IMG/VR virus record: IMGVR_UViG_3300036770_005281
Location: 1-49,753 of that record
Reading direction: 5' to 3' (one strand)
DNA: 49,753 bases
Origin: a virus
Part shown: piece after piece, positions 1 through 8,237 of the stretch
How the letters are laid out: every line of letters begins with the position of its first letter
Position numbering within the stretch: the stretch's first letter is position 1
Translations under genes and position numbers: made by a program
Notes under the pieces: model-generated
Database searches by the model: none
What the model was told of the DNA's origin: nothing
Seen by the model: the letters and a program-made list of their open reading frames with translations, nothing else

Positions 1-702
1 GCAGCGCGCTCTGCGCAGGCCGAGCTGAGGGCTTTGGCCAAGAGCTACCAGCTCAAGAAGCAGGCGGCGGAGAACGCGGCCAAGGGTTTGATGAGCAACA
101 CCCTGGGGGCACCCACGTTGGAAAGACCGACCCTTGAGCAGGAGACGCTGACCAAGCGCCGCTTTGCCAAAGGGGGTGAAGCAAAAAAAGCTGACGCCGA
201 AGAGGTGGAGGAGCCCAGCCTCTTCGGCGTGAGTGACTATGCAACCAAGGCTTCGGCGCGGATGTTCCCAAACCAGATGGGGCAGGACGACCAGCGGGAC
301 GCGGCGCGTCACATGTTGGCCGCTGCAACCGTGGCTCGCAAGTACGGGCCGAAGGCTGCGGAGTTGCTGGGCAAGGCTCACGAGTACACGAGCAACCCGC
401 GCACCTTCTTCTCGCTCTTTGGGCTGGAGAAGCCGCGCGATGACTTCCCGTACGACATGCACAACAACCGGGTGGGCATGGAGCTTGGAGCGCGGGCCAC
501 GAGCCAGGCTGACTTGGAGCGGCTGGTCGCACAGATGGCTCGTCAAGCGTCGTTCGAGCAGACGCCTGGAAAACCGTGGATCATGAGCCCTGAGCGGATG
601 GAAGAGCGCAAGCAGGAGTTTTTGCGCAAGCAGCGCGAGATGCAGGCTCAGGATACCCTTGAAGGATACAAACGCGGCGGCGCTGTGAAGCGCGCTGCAT
701 AA
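1..702 (+). CDS. Hypothetical phage protein with RH / AHE / HNN pattern, 5' end missing
   Basis: The reading frame is open from the first base of the window, so the gene begins upstream; TTG at 34 is only a possible internal start. The C-terminal half contains an RH pair (DAARHML), then AHE, then DMHNNRVG. This spaced His/Asp/Asn pattern recurs in phage and bacterial proteins of unknown function and might bind metal, which is inference. Two basic Gly-Gly motifs occur, FAKGG near the middle and YKRGG at the very C-terminus, like several other virion-module proteins here. The gene ends 9 bases before the portal start, so it belongs to the same late operon. Function unknown. Confidence 0.75.
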   Translation, partial: AARSAQAELRALAKSYQLKKQAAENAAKGLMSNTLGAPTLERPTLEQETLTKRRFAKGGEAKKADAEEVEEPSLFGVSDYATKASARMFPNQMGQDDQRDAARHMLAAATVARKYGPKAAELLGKAHEYTSNPRTFFSLFGLEKPRDDFPYDMHNNRVGMELGARATSQADLERLVAQMARQASFEQTPGKPWIMSPERMEERKQEFLRKQREMQAQDTLEGYKRGGAVKRAA

Positions 703-711
703 GGAAAGCAC

Positions 712-3045
712 ATGCCAATCGACAAAGCCCTCAATCAAGCCCCCGTCCTGGACGTTGTTGTGGGCCTGCCCGAGCCGGAAATGGACATCGAAGTCGTCAT
801 TGAAGAGGACGGCGGGGCCACGGTGGAGATCGGGGCCGGCGATGCGGCCGAAGTGGGCTTCTACGACAACCTCGTGGAGGTCATTGACCCTGACGATCTG
901 GGCCGGATCGCGCTGGAAGTGGCGGCTGCGTTCGAGGCGGACAAGGGTTCGCGCTCGGATTGGGAGAACATGTACGCCAAGGGTCTGGAATTGCTGGGCT
1001 TGAAGATGGAAGAGCGCACCAAGCCCTTCCGTGGAGCCACCGGCGTGGCCCATCCGATGCTCACCGAGGCCATTGTGCAGTTTCAGGCGCAGGCTTTCAA
1101 GGAGCTGATGCCTGCTGGCGGCCCTGTGCGCACCCAAATCGTGGGCAAGGAGACGGTGGAGAAGTACCAGCAGTCCTCCCGCGTGCAGGATTTCATGAAC
1201 TACCAGATCACCACGGTGATGGAGGAGTACACGCCGGAGTTCGACCAGCTACTTTTCTACACCGGCTACGGTGGTTCGACCTTTAAGAAGGTCTACTACG
1301 ACTACCAATTGGGCCGGATGGTGTCCAAACTGTGCTTGGCGGACGACGTTTACATCCCGTACAACGGTTCGAGCGTCATGAGCCAGTGCGCGCGGATCAC
1401 GCACCGCATCGCGATGGACGCAAACGACTTCCGCAAGCGTGTTGTGGCTGGCGAATACCGCGATTTGAACATCCAGACGAGCGCAACACCCGCTGATCCG
1501 AGCCCGATTCAAGCTGCAACCGACAAAGTGGTCGGCGTGCAGCCTGTGGACGACATCGGCGAGGTGTTTTTGCTCGAAATGCTGGTGAATTTGGACATTC
1601 CAGGATTCGAGGACAAGGATTCGAGCGGCGAGCCGACCGGAATCAAGCTGCCGTACGTGGTGACGCTGGCCGAAGACAGCCTGCAGGTGGTCGGAATTCG
1701 TCGGAATTGGCGTGAAAACGACCCTCTGAAGAACCGCCGCAACTATTTCGTGCACTACGTGCTCGTGGAAGGCCCGGGAGCCTACGGTTTGGGCTTCGTG
1801 CACCTCATTGGCGGCCTGTCCAAGGGTGCTACGAGCGCTTTGCGCCAGTTGATCGACGCGGGAACGCTCGCAAACCTGCCTGCAGGCTTCAAAGCCAAGG
1901 GCGCGCGCATCGCAGACGACTCCGATCCGATCCAACCGGGCGAATGGCGCGACATTGACGTCGGCGGAGCCGAGATTTCGGCCTCACTGCTGCCTCTGCC
2001 GTACAAAGAGCCGAGCCAAGTGCTGTTTGGGCTGCTCGGGTTCCTCGTGGACGCTGGAAAACGCCTTTCCAGCACCGCCGACATGCAAGTTGGCGACGGC
2101 AACCAGTATGCGCAGGTCGGAACGACGCTGGCGCTGCTGGAGCGGGGCTCGATGGTCATGTCGAGCATCCACAAGCGCCTGCATTACGCGCAGACGCTGG
2201 AGTTCCGGCTGCTGTTTGAGGGCTTTGGCACCTTCTTGCCCGACGAGTACCCCTACGAGGTCCCTGGCGCGAGCCGCAGGATCAAGCGCAGCGACTTCAA
2301 CGAGATGGTGTCGGTACTTCCGGTGGCCGACCCCAACATTTTCAGCACCGCGCAGCGCATTCAGCTCGCGCAGATGCAGCTTCAGCTTGCGCAGAGTGCC
2401 CCGAACATGCACAACATGTACGAGGCCTACTATCGCGTGTACGCCGCGCTCAATGTGCGGGACATCGACGGCATCTTGCTGCCGCAGAACACGCAGATGC
2501 CCCGTGATCCGGCAACCGAGAACGCTGATGTGCTCAACAACATGCAGCTCAAGGCCTTCGCCGGCCAGCAGCATGATGCGCACATCGTCACGCACCTGAT
2601 GATGGGCCTGTCGCCCATCCTGCAGTCCAACCCGATTGCGGCCATGACCCTGCAGCGCCACATTCTGGACCACGTGCGCATCAAGGCTGAGGAGGACGTG
2701 GAAGCTGACCTGTTCAAGGCCTACGGCACCGATCCGGACCGCATGGTCTCGCAAATCCAGAAGGAGGGCATGGTCGCACTGCGCATTGCCCAGTACATGA
2801 AGGACGTGCGCGACATGCAGGACCAGTTGTCGGGCGGCGGTGGCGAGGACCCCATCGTGGCGCTCAAGCAGCAAGAGCTCCAGCAACGCGCCCAGGCCGA
2901 TCAGGCCGACAACCAGATTGATCAGCAACGCCTGGCGCTTGATCAGCAGCGTCTGCAGCAGCGTGCGCAGATTGATCAGCAACGCCTGGCACTGCAGGCC
3001 GCCAAGGTCCAACCGCTCAACCAAGGAGCACGAAATGCCGCTTAA
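712..3045 (+). CDS. Portal protein (P22-like podovirus portal)
   Basis: At 777 aa it has the length expected for the large portals of P22-like short-tailed phages. The portal forms the dodecameric ring at one capsid vertex through which DNA enters and leaves. Supporting features are an acidic N-terminal tail, a central region with typical portal sequence (YGGSTFKKVYYD, then DDVYIPYNGSS, about residues 185-220), and a C-terminal run rich in Gln and Ala (about residues 720-770, repeated DQQRL units). That run is predicted to be a coiled coil, consistent with the helical barrel of P22-type portals. It starts with ATG after AAGGAAAG. The last 11 bases overlap the next gene. Position before scaffold and capsid genes fits well. 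Confidence 0.9.
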   Translation: MPIDKALNQAPVLDVVVGLPEPEMDIEVVIEEDGGATVEIGAGDAAEVGFYDNLVEVIDPDDLGRIALEVAAAFEADKGSRSDWENMYAKGLELLGLKMEERTKPFRGATGVAHPMLTEAIVQFQAQAFKELMPAGGPVRTQIVGKETVEKYQQSSRVQDFMNYQITTVMEEYTPEFDQLLFYTGYGGSTFKKVYYDYQLGRMVSKLCLADDVYIPYNGSSVMSQCARITHRIAMDANDFRKRVVAGEYRDLNIQTSATPADPSPIQAATDKVVGVQPVDDIGEVFLLEMLVNLDIPGFEDKDSSGEPTGIKLPYVVTLAEDSLQVVGIRRNWRENDPLKNRRNYFVHYVLVEGPGAYGLGFVHLIGGLSKGATSALRQLIDAGTLANLPAGFKAKGARIADDSDPIQPGEWRDIDVGGAEISASLLPLPYKEPSQVLFGLLGFLVDAGKRLSSTADMQVGDGNQYAQVGTTLALLERGSMVMSSIHKRLHYAQTLEFRLLFEGFGTFLPDEYPYEVPGASRRIKRSDFNEMVSVLPVADPNIFSTAQRIQLAQMQLQLAQSAPNMHNMYEAYYRVYAALNVRDIDGILLPQNTQMPRDPATENADVLNNMQLKAFAGQQHDAHIVTHLMMGLSPILQSNPIAAMTLQRHILDHVRIKAEEDVEADLFKAYGTDPDRMVSQIQKEGMVALRIAQYMKDVRDMQDQLSGGGGEDPIVALKQQELQQRAQADQADNQIDQQRLALDQQRLQQRAQIDQQRLALQAAKVQPLNQGARNAA

Positions 3046-3307
3046 AAAGGGTTCCAGCCAGAAGACGATCAGCGCAAATATCGGCGAGATCGTTCGCGAC
3101 TACAAGAAGGACGGAATGATCGGTACCAGCAAGCCCAAGAGCAAGGCTGCTGCCGTGAAACAGGCCGCCGCCATTGCCTACGAGAAGGCGGGCAAGGCCA
3201 AGAAGATGGCCAAGGGCGGTGACGTCATCAAAAAGGCCAAAGGCGTGCAAGGCCCGTCGATGGTCGTGAAAAAGAAGGACGGAAATCGTCCTGTGAAGAT
3301 ATACTGA
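3035..3307 (+). CDS. Small lysine-rich protein with KGG motif
   Basis: 90 aa, strongly basic. The start ATG at 3035 lies inside the end of the portal gene behind a good ribosome site (AAGGAG). The N-terminus (MPLKKGSSQKTI) followed by a KAAAVKQAAAIAYEKAGK stretch resembles small uncharacterised phage and bacterial proteins with a 'KQAIAIA' helix, which I recall from domains of unknown function such as DUF6496. The middle carries MAKGGDVIKKAKG, related to short KGG motifs in neighbouring virion genes. Likely a minor virion or DNA-binding protein by context; function unproven. Confidence 0.75.
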   Translation: MPLKKGSSQKTISANIGEIVRDYKKDGMIGTSKPKSKAAAVKQAAAIAYEKAGKAKKMAKGGDVIKKAKGVQGPSMVVKKKDGNRPVKIY

Positions 3308-3323
3308 CAACTACCAACGCCTT

Positions 3324-3351
3324 CAGTCGGTGCGGTAAACCGACTGCTTTT
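3324..3351 (+). terminator. Possible weak intrinsic terminator
   Basis: A perfect 8-bp stem (CAGTCGGT with ACCGACTG, 3324-3346) with a 7-base loop is followed by CTTTT. It sits in the 45-base gap between the lysine-rich gene and the next small ORF. The U-run is short, so it may only reduce transcription. Confidence 0.4.
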
Positions 3352-3352
3352 C

Positions 3353-3565
3353 ATGGAAATGACCATGCTTGAATTCGCAGAAGCAGTTCTGAAAGAAATC
3401 AGAAAGCATCGCCAGCAGGCTCAGGAAATTATCCTGGGTGGCGGTATTTCCGACATGGAGCGGTACCGCTTCATGATGGGCCGCCTTGAGGGTTTGAATC
3501 TGGTCGAGGAATCCGTGAAAGGCCTTTTGAAGAAGGCGACGGGTGACGACGACGAGGACCTGTAA
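3353..3565 (+). CDS. Small hypothetical protein
   Basis: 70 aa if started at the first ATG (3353). ATGs at 3359 and 3365 are in frame, and 3365 has a weak GGAAA at better spacing, so the true N-terminus may be MLEFAEAVLKEI. The protein is mostly helical with an acidic tail (DDDEDL). It lies between a portal-linked small gene and the GroES-like gene on the same strand. Unknown phage protein; probably a head-module accessory by position only. Confidence 0.65.
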   Translation: MEMTMLEFAEAVLKEIRKHRQQAQEIILGGGISDMERYRFMMGRLEGLNLVEESVKGLLKKATGDDDEDL

Positions 3566-3580
3566 CCTGAAAGGAGAACC

Positions 3581-4057
3581 ATGGAAGCCGCGACCGAAGT
3601 ACCGCAGATCAACATGACTGCGCTTGAACGCAAGTGGGCGGAGGAGGCAGCCAACAAGCAGCCGGCCCTCGAAGACGCCTACACCGAGAGCGGGTTTGAT
3701 CCTGCCAAGCTCGATCAAGCCGTGATCGACACGATCCCCAAGCCCACGGGCTGGCGGATCGCCATCCTGCCCTACCGTGGCGCAGAGAAGACCAAGGGCG
3801 GCATCGTCCTGGCCGAGGAGACCCAGAGGAAGACGCAGCTCACCACCGTGTGCGGTTACGTCTTGAAGATGGGCGACCTGGCCTACGCCGACGAGTCCAA
3901 GTTCCCCACCGGTCCGTGGTGCAAGGAAGGTGACTGGATCATCTTCGGTCGCTACGCCGGTGCCCGCATCCCTATCGATGGGGGCGAGATTCGCCTCATC
4001 AACGACGATGAGGTACTGGGCGTGGTCAATCACCCTGAAGACGTTCTGCACATGTAA
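3581..4057 (+). CDS. GroES-like co-chaperonin
   Basis: 158 aa. Residues about 52-149 follow the Cpn10/GroES fold: a first strand GWRIAILPY, a loop with GGIVL (residues 73-77) matching the GroEL-binding IVL tripeptide of the GroES mobile loop, a conserved GYVLKMGD strand, EGDWIIFGRYAG, and a final DDEVLGVV. The N-terminal 50 residues are an extension absent from host GroES. Family knowledge: phage co-chaperonins such as T4 gp31 and RB49 CocO replace GroES so that host GroEL can fold the capsid protein. Its position between portal and scaffold/capsid genes supports the same job here. A ribosome site (AAAGGAG) precedes the ATG. Confidence 0.85.
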   Translation: MEAATEVPQINMTALERKWAEEAANKQPALEDAYTESGFDPAKLDQAVIDTIPKPTGWRIAILPYRGAEKTKGGIVLAEETQRKTQLTTVCGYVLKMGDLAYADESKFPTGPWCKEGDWIIFGRYAGARIPIDGGEIRLINDDEVLGVVNHPEDVLHM

Positions 4058-4068
4058 AGGAGCATGGA

Positions 4069-5001
4069 ATGATGAGCACAGACAACCAAGAATTGGAGTA
4101 CCGGATTGGAGAAGACGAGCAACCTGCCGCAGTCGCCATCGGCGATGATGGAAAGGCAGAGCTCCTGGACAAGCCCCAGCCTCCACAAGCTGTCGTTGCC
4201 GGCGCAGCGAGTGCTGCAGACAACCGCAGCGAAGTGGATGACTACAGCGAGAACGTCAAGAAGCGCATCGACAAGCTGACGGCACGTCTGCGTGAGACGC
4301 AGCGCCGTGAGCAGGCGGCTTTGGAGTACGCCCGCAACGTGCAGGCTCGCGCCCAGCAGTTGGAGCACCAGTACCTGAACACCGACCAGCAGCGGGTGGC
4401 GGAAGCCTCCGGCCGGATCGAGACCCAGGCGGTGGCGCTCAAGCAGATCATCCGCAAGGCCCGGGAAGAGGGCGACGTGGATACCGAGACCGAGGCCATG
4501 CAGCGCTTGGCCATGCTGACCAACGAGCAGACCAGTATCCAAGCGCAGACGGCCCAGCGCCAGGCCTACATGCAGCAGCTTGCTGCGCAGCAGGCTGCTC
4601 AGGCGGCCCAGCCGGTTGTTCAACAGCCGCGCCAGGTCGATCCCAGGGTCGAGGACTGGGCCGAGCGCAACCCTTGGTACGGCCGAGATACCGTCATGAC
4701 CCACGCTGCGTGGGGTATCCACAAGCAGTTGATTCAGGTCGAGGGGTTTGACGCCAGCTCGGACGAGTACTATCATGAATTAGATCGTAGAATTCGGGAG
4801 GCCTTCCCCAAGAAGTTCCAGTCGGATTCCGATCCGCAATCAAACAGGGTACAGCGACCCGTGCAAGCTGTAGCACCTGCATCCCGATCCTCGGGTATTT
4901 CCAATGCACGCCGCACTGTCAAACTGACGCCAAGTCAAGTTGCAATTGCCAAAAAGCTGGGCGTTCCGCTTGAGGAATATGCCAAGTACGTGAAGGAGTG
5001 A
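4069..5001 (+). CDS. Scaffolding-like protein
   Basis: 310 aa, highly charged and helical. Residues about 55-180 form a long coiled coil rich in Gln, Ala, Arg and Glu. A proline-rich linker follows, then a basic C-terminal helix (KLTPSQVAIAKKLGVPLEEY), similar in layout to scaffold tails that bind capsid protein. It sits between the co-chaperonin and the capsid gene, the usual scaffold position. Two ATGs are adjacent at 4069 and 4072 behind AAAGGAG; either could be used. No protease motif was seen. The assignment rests on composition and position rather than on a specific signature. Confidence 0.7.
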   Translation: MMSTDNQELEYRIGEDEQPAAVAIGDDGKAELLDKPQPPQAVVAGAASAADNRSEVDDYSENVKKRIDKLTARLRETQRREQAALEYARNVQARAQQLEHQYLNTDQQRVAEASGRIETQAVALKQIIRKAREEGDVDTETEAMQRLAMLTNEQTSIQAQTAQRQAYMQQLAAQQAAQAAQPVVQQPRQVDPRVEDWAERNPWYGRDTVMTHAAWGIHKQLIQVEGFDASSDEYYHELDRRIREAFPKKFQSDSDPQSNRVQRPVQAVAPASRSSGISNARRTVKLTPSQVAIAKKLGVPLEEYAKYVKE

Positions 5002-5005
5002 GAAC

Positions 5006-5485
5006 ATGAACGACGTCAACACCACCATCAATCGCACCACGCGCGAGGCCGAATCCCGCGCAAAGAATGCGCGACGCCGTCCCTGGGCACCTCCGTCTCG
5101 CCTTGACGCACCGCCCGCACCTCCTGGGTACAAGCACCGTTGGATTCGAGCAGAGGCTGGCGGGGTAGAAGATCGCACGAACATTGCTGGCAAGCTCCGT
5201 GAGGGCTACGAGCTGGTTCGCGGCGAGGAATACCCTGACTACCATGTGCCGACGGTTGAGGATGGCCGACATGCTGGCGTGATCAGCGTGGGAGGCCTGA
5301 TGCTTGCACGAATCCCAGATGAGACTGTGGCCGAGCGTAATGCGTATTACCGTGATCGCGCGAGCGACCAATTGCAGGCTGCTGACAACGAGCTACTGAA
5401 AGCCAATGCTCATTCGAGCATGGTGATCGACCGGCCCTCTCGCAAGTCGAGGGTGTCGTTCGGGAGTGGTTCGCGCGGCGGCTAA
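5006..5485 (+). CDS. Conserved hypothetical head-module protein
   Basis: 159 aa. The N-terminus is basic and Pro-rich, followed by a conserved-looking core (KHRWIRAEAGGVEDRTNIAG, then LREGYELVRGEEYPDYHVP). I recall similar proteins beside scaffold and capsid genes in marine and freshwater phages, without a known function. The C-terminus is Ser/Gly/Arg-rich (SRKSRVSFGSGSRGG). The ATG lies 4 bases after the scaffold stop with GGAG just upstream, so the two are probably translationally coupled. Likely a minor capsid or assembly protein by context. Confidence 0.7.
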   Translation: MNDVNTTINRTTREAESRAKNARRRPWAPPSRLDAPPAPPGYKHRWIRAEAGGVEDRTNIAGKLREGYELVRGEEYPDYHVPTVEDGRHAGVISVGGLMLARIPDETVAERNAYYRDRASDQLQAADNELLKANAHSSMVIDRPSRKSRVSFGSGSRGG

Positions 5486-5513
5486 CCAAACCTTTTTGTG
5501 AAGGAACCATCAA

Positions 5514-6095
5514 ATGGCAAACGTCGATAAGCCCTTTGGTCTGCGTCCTCTCGGCAATTTGTCCGGTACTGGCTCTCAGAAACAGTACGGCTACGAAATT
5601 GCTGATAACCAGTCCGGGGCCATTTACCAAGGCGATCTCGTAACCGTCTATGACGGCTACTTGGTCAAGTTCGCACCTGCGACCCACACCGCTGCTGTCG
5701 GCGTGTTCAACGGCTGCAACTACATCGATCCCACCACGGGCAAGCCCACCTGGAAGAACTACTACCCGGGTTCCGTCAACATCACTGCCGGCAAGATCAT
5801 GGCCGACGTGATTGACGATCCGAGCCAGTTGTTCCTCATCCAGGTCGATGAGTCTGTGGCTCAGACCGATGTCGGCAAGAACGCTGATGTTGTCGGTACT
5901 GGCGGTAGCACCACCACTGGTGTGTCCACCATGGAACTCGACTCGTCCACCATCGCAAAAACCGCTGCGCTGAACCTGAAGATCGTTGGCCTGTGGGATG
6001 CCCCGGGCAACACTTTTGGCACCAACGCCGTGGTGGTGGTGAAGATCAACGAGCACCTGTACGGTAGTGCTGGTGTTGCAGGCCAAGGAGCTTAA
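5514..6095 (+). CDS. Structural protein next to capsid (decoration-like)
   Basis: 193 aa. It begins MANVDKPFGLRPLG, an N-terminus shared by many abundant phage structural proteins encoded directly before the major capsid gene. The rest is beta-rich, with Gly/Thr/Ser-rich loops around residues 140-160, and has no charged coiled coil. It is preceded by GAAGGAACC and followed 2 bases later by the capsid ATG. A capsid decoration or cement role is plausible but inferred from position and composition. Confidence 0.65.
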   Translation: MANVDKPFGLRPLGNLSGTGSQKQYGYEIADNQSGAIYQGDLVTVYDGYLVKFAPATHTAAVGVFNGCNYIDPTTGKPTWKNYYPGSVNITAGKIMADVIDDPSQLFLIQVDESVAQTDVGKNADVVGTGGSTTTGVSTMELDSSTIAKTAALNLKIVGLWDAPGNTFGTNAVVVVKINEHLYGSAGVAGQGA

Positions 6096-6097
6096 TC

Positions 6098-7006
6098 ATG
6101 GCAATTTCCCGCGCACAACTGGTAAAGGAGCTTGAGCCCGGCTTGAACGCCCTGTTCGGCTTGGAGTACAAGAACTACGAGAACGAGCACGAGCAGATTT
6201 ACACCATGGAAACTTCGGACCGCGCGTTCGAAGAGGAAGTGATGGAGTCTGGCTTCGGTGAAGCTCCCGTGAAGACTGAAGGTGCTGGCGTCGCGTACGA
6301 CCAGGCACAAGAGGTCTACACGGCTCGTTACACCCACGAGACCATCGCCCTGGCGTTCTCGCTGACCGAAGAAGCCGTGGAGGACAACCTCTACGACCGT
6401 CTGTCGGCCCGCTACACCAAGGCTCTGGCTCGCTCGATGGCTCAAACCAAGCAGATCAAGGCTGCAGCCGTGCTGAACGGCGCTTTCACCACCTCCATCG
6501 GTGGCGACGGCAAGCCCCTGTGTGCAGACGACCACCCGACTCTGGGCGGCCCGAACCTGCGCAACGAGCTGTCCACTCCGGCTGACCTGTCCGAGACCTC
6601 TCTGGAGCAGGCTCTGATCGACATCGCAGCGTTCACCGACGAACGCGGCCTGAAGATCGCTGTCCAAGGCCTCAAGCTCATCATCCCGAAGGAGCTGATG
6701 TTCACCGCCGACCGTATCCTGAAGTCCACGCTTCGCGTTGGTACGGCCGACAACGACATCAACGCCATCAAGAACATGGGCATGGTGCCGCAGGGCTACG
6801 CCGTTAACCACTTCCTGACCGACCCCGAGGCGTTCTTCATCAAGACGGACGCTCCGAACGGTATGAAGGGGTTCACCCGTGTGGCGATCAAGACTGGTTT
6901 CGAAGGCGACTTCGATACCGGCAACGTCCGCTACAAGGCTCGCGAGCGCTACAGCTTCGGCTTCAGCGATCCTCGCGGTATCTTCGGCTCGCCTGGCGCG
7001 GCCTAA
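6098..7006 (+). CDS. Major capsid protein (Mu gpT-like, HK97 fold)
   Basis: 302 aa. It matches the Mu gpT-like major head subunit family in layout: an N-terminal helix (AISRAQLVKELEPGLNALFG), an E-loop-like acidic segment, ALARSMAQTKQIKAAAVLN, and the recurring loop CADDHPTLGGP (about residues 142-152). LKLIIPKEL follows and the C-terminal strand contains YSFGFSDPRGIFG. These subunits build the icosahedral shell with an HK97 fold (family knowledge). No N-terminal delta domain is present, consistent with the separate scaffold upstream. A strong terminator follows directly, as expected for a highly expressed gene. Confidence 0.9.
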   Translation: MAISRAQLVKELEPGLNALFGLEYKNYENEHEQIYTMETSDRAFEEEVMESGFGEAPVKTEGAGVAYDQAQEVYTARYTHETIALAFSLTEEAVEDNLYDRLSARYTKALARSMAQTKQIKAAAVLNGAFTTSIGGDGKPLCADDHPTLGGPNLRNELSTPADLSETSLEQALIDIAAFTDERGLKIAVQGLKLIIPKELMFTADRILKSTLRVGTADNDINAIKNMGMVPQGYAVNHFLTDPEAFFIKTDAPNGMKGFTRVAIKTGFEGDFDTGNVRYKARERYSFGFSDPRGIFGSPGAA

Positions 7007-7033
7007 GAGCAGGGGTTGGGGGTTCCCGGCCGG

Positions 7034-7065
7034 AAAAAGGGGTCTTCGGACCCCTTTTTCTTTTT
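7034..7065 (+). terminator. Strong intrinsic terminator with UUCG loop after capsid gene
   Basis: A perfect 11-bp stem (AAAAAGGGGTC with GACCCCTTTTT, 7034-7059) is closed by the very stable TTCG tetraloop. The 3' arm's own T-run plus CTTTTT gives a long U tract. The A-run on the 5' arm also makes it usable on the opposite strand. Confidence 0.9.
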
Positions 7066-7106
7066 GTGGACATCGGTTATATTCAGGGCAAGTTCCGGGG
7101 TTACCG

Positions 7107-7149
7107 GCGCATCTGACAGTCCCGGCTGACGACATGCAGACGGATGCGC
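7107..7149 (+). other. Leader hairpin between capsid terminator and next gene
   Basis: GCGCATC (7107-7113) pairs perfectly with GATGCGC (7143-7149), enclosing 29 bases. It lies in the 170-base non-coding stretch 7007-7176 between the capsid gene and the next start. No convincing sigma70 promoter was found in that stretch. The hairpin may stabilise the mRNA processed after the terminator; no function is shown. Confidence 0.35.
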
Positions 7150-7176
7150 TTCAACACACTCGCATGTGAGGATCAA

Positions 7177-7632
7177 ATGGGTGCTTCCACCTTTTCGGGC
7201 CCGCTCAAGGCCGGCCCTATCTCCCAAACCACCGGTACCACGGTTGGCAAGGATGTAGCCAACGTCGGCTACGCCGTGATGGCACAGTCCAAGGTCATTG
7301 ACATCATCGGCGCATCCGCTGCCGATCAGGTTGTGGCCACCATCCCGGCCGGATCGCAGATCATCGACGTCATCCTGAACGTCACCACCGCCAACGACGA
7401 CACGGGCACCGCCACTGTCGTGGTCGGTACTTCGACCGACGCAGACGCCTTCATTCCCAGCACCAGCGTCAAAACGGCTGCCACCACCCGTGGCACCCTG
7501 GACACTGAGGCCACGGACGTCGGCACTGCTGACATCCAGGTCCTGGCGGACTTCACTGCCCAAAACGGCAACGGTGCAGCGGGCGCGGCCACGGTCACGG
7601 TGATGTACCTGCAAGCTCGCAACCTCCTGTAA
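7177..7632 (+). CDS. Structural protein, beta-rich
   Basis: 151 aa from ATG 7177 (MGASTFSGPLKAG), chosen because GAGGATCAA precedes it; an in-frame ATG at 7144 lies inside the leader hairpin and lacks a ribosome site. The MGASTFSGPLKAGP start is common in phage structural proteins encoded after the capsid gene. The body is Ala/Thr/Val/Gly-rich with alternating hydrophobic strands and almost no Lys, typical of a surface beta-sandwich. A virion role is inferred. It is the first gene after the capsid terminator, so it probably depends on readthrough. Confidence 0.7.
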   Translation: MGASTFSGPLKAGPISQTTGTTVGKDVANVGYAVMAQSKVIDIIGASAADQVVATIPAGSQIIDVILNVTTANDDTGTATVVVGTSTDADAFIPSTSVKTAATTRGTLDTEATDVGTADIQVLADFTAQNGNGAAGAATVTVMYLQARNLL

Positions 7633-7644
7633 TCGGAGGCCGCC

Positions 7645-7947
7645 ATGAGCTTCAGCAACATTCAGTCGGTCCAGAAGACCGCTGCGGCTGCAGCGGTATC
7701 CGGCCGCACACGCTTGCTGGGGGTCTACTTCACGCACACGGCCACCTCCGCCACGATCACTCTCAAGGATGGGAGCACCAGTGGTGGGGCGGCAAAGCTG
7801 ACGTTGACGTCACCCGCAGCGATTGGTTCGCAGGACCTCATCATCCCCGACATGGGGATTCTGTTCGAAAGCGGCATCTACATCGACCTCAGCTCGGCTG
7901 AGATCACGAGTGTGACGCTGCTCTTCGAAGGCGGAGCACCTGCGTAA
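7645..7947 (+). CDS. Small beta-rich structural protein
   Basis: 100 aa. After a short helical start (MSFSNIQSVQKTAAAAAVS) the protein is a series of predicted strands (RTRLLGVYFTHT, ATITLKDGS, KLTLTSP). It resembles the 110-aa protein at 21113-21445 in having a short strand-rich fold with a 'conditioned value' look (LLGVYF..., GGAAKLTL). The ATG follows GGAGGCCGCC. Its stop overlaps the next start as TAATG. Unknown virion accessory protein. Confidence 0.65.
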   Translation: MSFSNIQSVQKTAAAAAVSGRTRLLGVYFTHTATSATITLKDGSTSGGAAKLTLTSPAAIGSQDLIIPDMGILFESGIYIDLSSAEITSVTLLFEGGAPA

Positions 7948-8234
7948 TGGCTACCAAGAAGGGCATGGGCATCAAGACTTCGGTGAAGTCGGGAAACTTC
8001 CGACCCACCAAGCAGGGTGCTGGCATGACCAAAAAGGGTGTGGCTGCGTACCGCAGGGCCAACCCTGGTAGTAAGTTGCAAACAGCGGTGACGGAGAAGA
8101 AGCCGTCGCCTGCGGACGCCAAGCGCCGTGCATCGTACTGTGCTCGTTCCGAGGGTCAGATGAAGCAGTTTCCAGAGGCTGCGAAGGACCCCAACAGCCG
8201 GCTCCGTCAGGCGCGAAAGCGGTGGAGGTGTTGA
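7947..8234 (+). CDS. Small basic protein with CAR...LRQARKRWRC ending
   Basis: 95 aa, strongly basic. It contains GMTKKGVAAYRRANPGSKL, then a Lys/Pro linker, then ASYCARSEGQMKQF and a C-terminal helix ending RKRWRC. I recall this arrangement (basic 'KKG...YRR...PGSKL' then 'SFCARM' and a final 'LRKWNC') from a small phage family of unknown function annotated as DUF6321. The two conserved cysteines could form a disulfide or bind metal. The start overlaps the preceding stop by one base. Confidence 0.75.
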   Translation: MATKKGMGIKTSVKSGNFRPTKQGAGMTKKGVAAYRRANPGSKLQTAVTEKKPSPADAKRRASYCARSEGQMKQFPEAAKDPNSRLRQARKRWRC

Positions 8235-8237
8235 GCT

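Noticed and set aside
7064-7083. Promoter after the capsid terminator (TGGACA with TATATT)
   Set aside because: The hexamers are only 5 bases apart and no other pair with 16-19-base spacing was found.
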